Program-made: the position numbers and the translations under genes
Source: Haloarcula salinisoli
GTDB lineage: Archaea; Halobacteriota; Halobacteria; Halobacteriales; Haloarculaceae
NCBI RefSeq assembly: GCF_019599405.1
Contig: NZ_RKLQ01000003.1
Coordinates: 156,061 to 220,060, forward strand
Direction of reading: 5' to 3'
Length of the DNA stretch: 64,000 nt
In this document: positions 59,541-64,000 of the stretch, one piece after another
Position numbering within the stretch: position 1 is the first letter of the stretch
Layout of the letters: every line of letters begins with the position of its first letter
The notes under the pieces: model-generated
The model's input: only the letters and a program-made list of their open reading frames with translations
Database searches by the model: none
What the model was told of the DNA's origin: nothing

Positions 59541-60691
59541 GTGAGCCGCTTCTCGATGAGCCGGTCGGTCAGGTCGATCTCCGCCAGCCGCGAGACGATT
59601 CGCTCGGCGGCCCCGCCGTAGTCGTAGGGATTCTCGCAGTTCCGCGCACGCGCCTGAAACGACTCGTCGGTGAGACACCGCTCGATAGCGGCCCCGATGG
59701 CCTGGGTCTCGTGTGGGACAGAGAGCGTGTTGTCGGCCCGCTGGCGGCCGGTCTGGCGCGGCCCGACGTCGACCACGGGGAGCCCGAACGACGGCGCTTC
59801 GATGATGCCGCTGCTGGAGTTGCCCACCAGCGCGTCGGCCGCGTCCAGCAATCCGAGGTAGTCCGCCCGCGGGAGGCTCTCGAAGGCGTGGAACCGGTCG
59901 GCCGCGTCGTGGCTCTCGATGGCGTCTATCATCCGGCCGCCGCCGGCGTCCGCGTTCGGATATATGACCACCACTTGCGCCCGCTCCCGGGCCGCGAGCG
60001 CGTCAAGCGTCGCCCGCATCTGCTCGCCAGCCCGCTCCGGCGCCGTCGTCACTGGATGTTGCACCGTCAGCAAGAGCGGCCGGCCCGGGTCGAGTCCATA
60101 CGTCTCGTACAGCGTCTCGGGCGCCGTGACGGCCGCCTCGCGAATCTCGTCTAGCCCCGGCGCCCCGACGGTCGTGATGCGCCAGGGCTCCTCGCCCAGT
60201 TTCTCGATACGCTCGGCGCTCTGTTCGGAGACCGGGAAGTGGACGTGGGCGAACTTCGTCAGCGCGTGCCGGATGCTGTCGTCGATGATGGCTCCCTCCA
60301 TCGCGTCACCGCCGTGGATGTGGGCGACCGGGAGGTTCATGTGGGCGGCCGCGACGCCCCCGGCCAGCGCCTCGCCCCGGTCGCCCAGGACGAGGACGAT
60401 ATCGGGGTCGAGGTCCGCCAGCGCGTCGGCCATCCCGCTAAGACCGACGCCCAGCGATTTGGCCATCGCCCGCCCCGAGTCCCCGTCGACCTGCATGTGG
60501 ACACGCCGGTCGATATCAAATCCGTCGTCTTCGATTTCGGTGACTGTCCGTCCGTGGCGCTCAGAGAGGTGCATCCCCGTGACGACCACCTGGAGTGTCA
60601 GCTCGTCGTGTGCTTCGATGCGTTTCATCGCCCCCCGGAGCAGCCCGTACTCCGCACGGGTGCCGGTCACCACGCCGACCGTCCGGCTCAC
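59534..60691 (-). CDS. neuC: UDP-N-acetylglucosamine 2-epimerase, hydrolysing type (NeuC/LegG-like)
   Basis: 385 residues. VGVVTGTRAEYGLLRGAM, VLGDRGEALAGGVAAA, HIHGGDAMEGAIIDDSIRHA, LTVQHPVTT and VGNSSSGIIEAPSFG are signatures of the hydrolysing epimerases that release ManNAc or 2,4-diamino-6-deoxymannose from UDP. This is the step before condensation with phosphoenolpyruvate. Its start overlaps the PIG-L gene's stop by four bases, and that gene overlaps the synthase gene, so three genes form one operon. Confidence 0.9.
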   Translation of the reverse strand: MSRTVGVVTGTRAEYGLLRGAMKRIEAHDELTLQVVVTGMHLSERHGRTVTEIEDDGFDIDRRVHMQVDGDSGRAMAKSLGVGLSGMADALADLDPDIVLVLGDRGEALAGGVAAAHMNLPVAHIHGGDAMEGAIIDDSIRHALTKFAHVHFPVSEQSAERIEKLGEEPWRITTVGAPGLDEIREAAVTAPETLYETYGLDPGRPLLLTVQHPVTTAPERAGEQMRATLDALAARERAQVVVIYPNADAGGGRMIDAIESHDAADRFHAFESLPRADYLGLLDAADALVGNSSSGIIEAPSFGLPVVDVGPRQTGRQRADNTLSVPHETQAIGAAIERCLTDESFQARARNCENPYDYGGAAERIVSRLAEIDLTDRLIEKRLTY

Positions 60692-61359
60692 AGCTCCCTC
60701 CGGTACTCGCTGACGAGCTGGAACGCCTCCGCGACCTCGAACCCGGCCTCGGTCCCGCGGGTGTCACCGAGCGCCCGTATCGCCCGCTCGGACCGGGGAT
60801 GGGGGTACTCCCGCGTCTCGGTCCCGTAGGCTTCGAAGGCCTCGACCTTCCGGTCGATATAGTCCGTCACCTCGACGTACGTCGTCGGCTGGAACCGCTC
60901 GCTGTCGCCGCCGGCCCACCCCGTCGAGGAGGGAACCTCGTAGGCCAGCACCCGCTCGACGCCTGAGCCCGGCCGTGTGGCGACGCGGGTCGACTCAGCG
61001 AGAGCCGCGTGGTCCTTGTTCACGTCGTGAGGGGAGTGGGTGTAGACCACGTCGGGCTCGACGTCGTCGACGGCCGCTTCGATGACTGCGTTGACCTCGA
61101 CGTGGGCGACGGTGTCGAGTCGCATGTCCGGGAGGTCCCCGAAGCGAACGTCGGCGACGCCGAGCCGCTCGGCACAGGCTCGCGCCTCCTCGCGTTTCTG
61201 CTCGATGAGGCTCTCGTCGTCGTACTGTGCCGTGGTCCCCTCGGTGACGACCAGCACCGTCACCTCGTGGCCCGCGGCGGCGTGCTTGGCGAGCGTTCCC
61301 CCGGCGCCCAGGACCTCGTCGTCGGGGTGGGCCGCGACACAGAGGACGGCGCGGGTCAT
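60688..61359 (-). CDS. PIG-L/LmbE family N-deacetylase
   Basis: 223 residues. VLCVAAHPDDEVLGAGGTL with the zinc site AHPDDE (9-14), YTHSPHDVNKDHAAL with the second His, and VTDYIDRKVEAFEAY are standard. PIG-L enzymes remove acetyl from N-acetylated sugars. Placement between nonulosonate synthase and NeuC genes, with four-base overlaps on both sides, shows a role in this pathway, perhaps exposing an amine for formylation. Confidence 0.88.
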   Translation of the reverse strand: MTRAVLCVAAHPDDEVLGAGGTLAKHAAAGHEVTVLVVTEGTTAQYDDESLIEQKREEARACAERLGVADVRFGDLPDMRLDTVAHVEVNAVIEAAVDDVEPDVVYTHSPHDVNKDHAALAESTRVATRPGSGVERVLAYEVPSSTGWAGGDSERFQPTTYVEVTDYIDRKVEAFEAYGTETREYPHPRSERAIRALGDTRGTEAGFEVAEAFQLVSEYRREL

Positions 61360-62426
61360 TCGATATCCTCCGCGAGTACTGCATCGGTAATCGGGTCTCC
61401 GGCGCCGAGCGGTGCCGTGACTTCCACGCCGAGCACGTCGTCGTAGCTCGTCGGGGACAGGCCGTCCGTGGGTCTGAGGACGCTGACTGTCTCCGCTGTC
61501 AACACCTCACCGGCGTCGATATCCGTCGCCGCGTGCAGGCTCTTGCGGATGTGGTGGCGGTTCTCCAGCTCCGCTTCGGTGGGTTCCTTGACCCCGCTCC
61601 CGCGGGCGGTTGCGGCGGTGCGTGCCAGCGTTATCGCTCGGTCGAGTTCGTCGGGCTCCAGGGAGGCCTCGTGGTCCGGCCCCGGCAGCGACCGGTCGAC
61701 CGTGAAGTGTTTCTCGACGATGTCTGCGCCGGCGGCCACGGCCATCGCGGGCATCTCCACTGACGTCGTGTGGTCGGAGTACCCGACCGGAACGTCGAGT
61801 TCGTCGACCATCGTCTTCATCGCGCGGAGATTCACGTCCTGGATATCCGCGGGATAGCACGAGGTACAGTGCAGGAACGCGAGGTCGGCGTCAGGGTCGG
61901 TCGCTCGGATGACCTCGCGTGCCTGTCTGACTTCTTCGAGTGTCCCCATCCCCGTACTGACGACCATCGGGCGTCCGAACTCGGCGACGTGTCTGAGGAG
62001 GGGGTGATTGTCGAGTTCGCCCGAACCGAGTTTGACGAGCGGGACCTCGAGGTCATCGAGCATATCGGCGCTCTCGGGGTCGAACGGCGTCGAGAGGAAC
62101 GTGATATCTCGCTCGTCGCAGTACGATTGCAGTTCCTCGTGGGCCTCCCGCGTGAGCTCGTACCGCTTGAGCATCTCGTACTGGGACTCGGTTTCTGTCT
62201 GTTCGGTCTGGTACTCGGCTTGCTCGGCCGTCGGCGTTACCAGCCGGTCAGCCCGGAACGTCTGGAACTTCACGGCGTCGGCGCCGGCGTCGGCCGCGGC
62301 GTCGACGAGCTGTCTGGCGAGTTCCATATCGCCGTTGTGGTTGACGCCGGCCTCGGCGATGACATAAATATCTGAACCTCTGCCGGCTGATTTTAGAATA
62401 TCCCCATCTACTATCTCGTACCCCAT
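61356..62426 (-). CDS. neuB: Nonulosonic acid synthase (NeuB/LegI/PseI)
   Basis: 356 residues. YVIAEAGVNHNGDMELARQL, DAVKFQTF, VKLGSGELDNHPLLR, MGTLEEVRQA and GYSDHTTS, then a zinc/metal-binding IVEKHFTVDRSLPGPDHE are the NeuB barrel motifs. The C-terminal SAF antifreeze-like domain (about 290-356) has RKSLHAATDIDAGEVLT. It condenses phosphoenolpyruvate with a six-carbon amino sugar to make sialic, legionaminic or pseudaminic acid. First gene of the neuB-PIG-L-neuC operon. Confidence 0.92.
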   Translation of the reverse strand: MGYEIVDGDILKSAGRGSDIYVIAEAGVNHNGDMELARQLVDAAADAGADAVKFQTFRADRLVTPTAEQAEYQTEQTETESQYEMLKRYELTREAHEELQSYCDERDITFLSTPFDPESADMLDDLEVPLVKLGSGELDNHPLLRHVAEFGRPMVVSTGMGTLEEVRQAREVIRATDPDADLAFLHCTSCYPADIQDVNLRAMKTMVDELDVPVGYSDHTTSVEMPAMAVAAGADIVEKHFTVDRSLPGPDHEASLEPDELDRAITLARTAATARGSGVKEPTEAELENRHHIRKSLHAATDIDAGEVLTAETVSVLRPTDGLSPTSYDDVLGVEVTAPLGAGDPITDAVLAEDIE

Positions 62427-62684
62427 CTTGAAATAATATCCTCCTACTCGGTTGGTAAATATTCCGGCCCCATGCGCTCAGTTCAGGGCCCGCTAGTGCC
62501 ACAGATGGCACCGTAGCGACCGTCGGAGGGAGGGACCACGACTGGACATCCTGCCGGAACTGAGAGCCACGAACCAGCAACGGCGGTCTGATCTGGCCCC
62601 ACTCGCCCCTCTCATCTAATTTTAACGGCTATAAACTTTATACAGCAAGAACTAATATCGACGTCATCAACGGGTAATTTATAC
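62427..62684 (+). promoter_or_regulatory. Divergent promoter region of the neuB operon and a glycosyltransferase
   Basis: GGCTATAAACTTTA at 62627-62640 with a purine-rich stretch before it fits a BRE/TATA promoter for the plus-strand gene starting at 62685. A TATTATTTCA-like sequence on the other strand near 62430-62445 could serve neuB. No gene is seen in the 258-bp gap. Confidence 0.45.
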
Positions 62685-63863
62685 ATGCACGCTGTTCTCG
62701 TTTTGACGACCGGCGAAGGCGGCATCCCACACTATACAGCCGAGCTAGCCAACTCGCTCCATGAAATCGGGAACAAAGTCACAGTGGTGAAACCCGACGA
62801 GACGACCGCAGACGAGTTCTTCAGTTCGGGAGTTGAGACGAAAGAGTGGTTCAGCAATCCCAACGTCTCGTTTTCGAAGATATCGGAACTGGACCTTTCG
62901 GTCACTAACGTCGTGAAATCCTGCCTGAGTCTCCGCGAACTCTCTAGAATCCCGGAACTGAACCCAGATGTCGTCCACTTCACTCACAAGCCTCACTCGT
63001 ATCTGCGACCGTTTCTTCCGAATATCGACGTGTCCGTTCCTATTGTCGAGACGAGACACGAAACCGAGAACACCCGGTTACTTCGGATTCCTGGCAGAGA
63101 CTTGCCGGCCCAAGAAAATATGAAGGTTGTCGCTGCGATGAACGTCGACAGCGTTCTCCGCCACACCTTCGACCCTATACAGACGGATCGGTACATCGCA
63201 CATACGGAACAGAATAAAACGGACCTTCAGGAAAAATACCCCGACAGCCCTGTCGAAACGATTCCCCACGGCGCGTTCAGGATCTTCGCTCCCGAAGCGG
63301 ATACCACTCCGGCCGAACGGGATCCCGATGAGAATACTATCCTCTTTTTCGGAAATATCACAGGATATAAAGACCTCAACCAACTGGTCGAGGCGACAAT
63401 ACGTCTCGGCGAGGAAATAAACGACCTCACGACCGTTATTGCCGGCTCGGGGAACCTGCCGGACGGCACTAGTGAACTAGTCGACGCCCATCCGGACCTG
63501 TTCGATATCAAAAACGAGTTTATTCCTAACGCTGAAGTTCCGGAACTGTTCGCCCAAGCGAGTGTCGTCGTGGTCCCTCATATCAAGCAACAGGGCCACA
63601 GCGGGACGATGACAATCGCGTTCGCCCATGGGACTCCCGTCGTCGCGACTACCGTCGGCGAGTACGACCAGTTGATCAGAAAATCCGGTTCCGGGTACAC
63701 TGTGGAACCTGGCGACGACGAGATGATGGCCAATTCGCTCTCCGCGATACTGCAGAACTCGGAGCTCAGGCGGTCGATGGGTAAAAACTCGAAACGAATG
63801 GCAGCGGAACTCTCCTGGGACTCGGTCGCCAAGCAGACAGAACAGTTCTATCAGGCCAACTGA
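62685..63863 (+). CDS. GT4 family glycosyltransferase
   Basis: 392 residues. TTGEGGIPHYTAELANSL is the acceptor-side loop. The C-terminal Rossmann domain has ILFFGNITGYKDLNQLVEA, VIAGSGNLPDG and SVVVVPHIKQQGHSGTMTIA, where EX7E is replaced by a Gly-Ser-Gly run, then GTPVVATTVGEYDQLI. It is less GC-rich than its neighbours, indicating recent transfer within the glycan cluster. It presumably adds a sugar to the surface glycan. Confidence 0.85.
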   Translation: MHAVLVLTTGEGGIPHYTAELANSLHEIGNKVTVVKPDETTADEFFSSGVETKEWFSNPNVSFSKISELDLSVTNVVKSCLSLRELSRIPELNPDVVHFTHKPHSYLRPFLPNIDVSVPIVETRHETENTRLLRIPGRDLPAQENMKVVAAMNVDSVLRHTFDPIQTDRYIAHTEQNKTDLQEKYPDSPVETIPHGAFRIFAPEADTTPAERDPDENTILFFGNITGYKDLNQLVEATIRLGEEINDLTTVIAGSGNLPDGTSELVDAHPDLFDIKNEFIPNAEVPELFAQASVVVVPHIKQQGHSGTMTIAFAHGTPVVATTVGEYDQLIRKSGSGYTVEPGDDEMMANSLSAILQNSELRRSMGKNSKRMAAELSWDSVAKQTEQFYQAN

Positions 63864-63872
63864 TCGGAGCTC

Positions 63873-64000
63873 CTACAGGGAGGCCTGCCAGGCGAACCGG
63901 CGGTCGCCCCCAGCGGCCGCGTTCAATTCGATGTCGAACGTCTCGGCGGAGACGTTGGCCACACGCCAGGTGGACGCACTCTCCAGGAAGTCCAGCGGTG
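63873..64000 (-). CDS. C-terminal end of an unidentified protein
   Basis: A minus-strand frame open to the window edge encodes about 41 residues, including SASTWRVANVSAETFDIELN and a Trp/Phe-rich end FAWQASL, with TAG at 63873. The strand-like pattern suggests a beta-sandwich domain. It is cut by the window, so no product can be named. Confidence 0.5.
   Translation of the reverse strand, partial: PLDFLESASTWRVANVSAETFDIELNAAAGGDRRFAWQASL

Overview
The window is chromosomal DNA of a halophilic archaeon (class Halobacteria, probably near Haloarculaceae; genus not determinable). The reasons are high GC outside the islands, very acidic predicted proteins, Tat signals, a PGF-CTERM-like sorting tail, a HalOD1 domain, NucS, archaeal thiD-thiN, and many small proteins of haloarchaeal type.

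Layout. (1) 1-6496 is the right part of an integrated element of lower GC. It carries the C-terminal part of a type IIG-like restriction-modification enzyme, a two-gene membrane/soluble cassette, a cysteine-rich protein, a Schlafen/AlbA_2 protein and a tyrosine recombinase. It ends at a displaced 3' fragment of a tRNA-Ala gene, so the intact tRNA should lie left of the window. (2) 6497-13350 is a second AT-richer stretch: a truncated membrane gene, small regulators, a three-gene operon built around a zinc-hook SMC/Rad50-like ATPase, and a large SIR2-domain protein. (3) 11450-15220 holds three generations of a duplicated two-gene winged-helix regulator module, some copies decayed. An orphan HicB and a glutaredoxin-like gene lie among them.

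(4) 15.4-46.6 kb is mostly core-like genome: a dehydrogenase/aldolase pair; a polysaccharide synthesis set (GT2-GT39 fusion, GT2, GtrA) facing a secreted GH5 glycanase; NucS beside a MutS, with a second MutS 14 kb away; thioredoxin, DsbA, UspA, TauE and ferritin-like genes; thiD-thiN; AIR synthase; a secreted metallopeptidase-like protein; and regulators. Two membrane genes at 28.6-30.2 kb carry frameshifts.

(5) 46.8-64 kb is a surface-glycan cluster. It has sugar epimerase, inverting 4,6-dehydratase, aminotransferase, NodB deacetylase, SDRs, CMP-sugar synthetase, Gfo/Idh oxidoreductase, two formyltransferases, methyltransferase, hydrolysing UDP-GlcNAc 2-epimerase, PIG-L deacetylase, nonulosonate synthase and glycosyltransferases. 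Together these can make and activate a legionaminic/pseudaminic-type nonulosonic acid. No N-acetyltransferase is seen, which suggests N-formyl decoration. A 97-nt three-way-junction RNA-like structure lies between two of the genes.

Most worth following up: the SMC-like three-gene operon, the two-gene membrane cassette, the RNA-like structure at 54114-54210, and the formyl-type nonulosonate pathway. Family assignments were made by eye from motifs; no database search was run.
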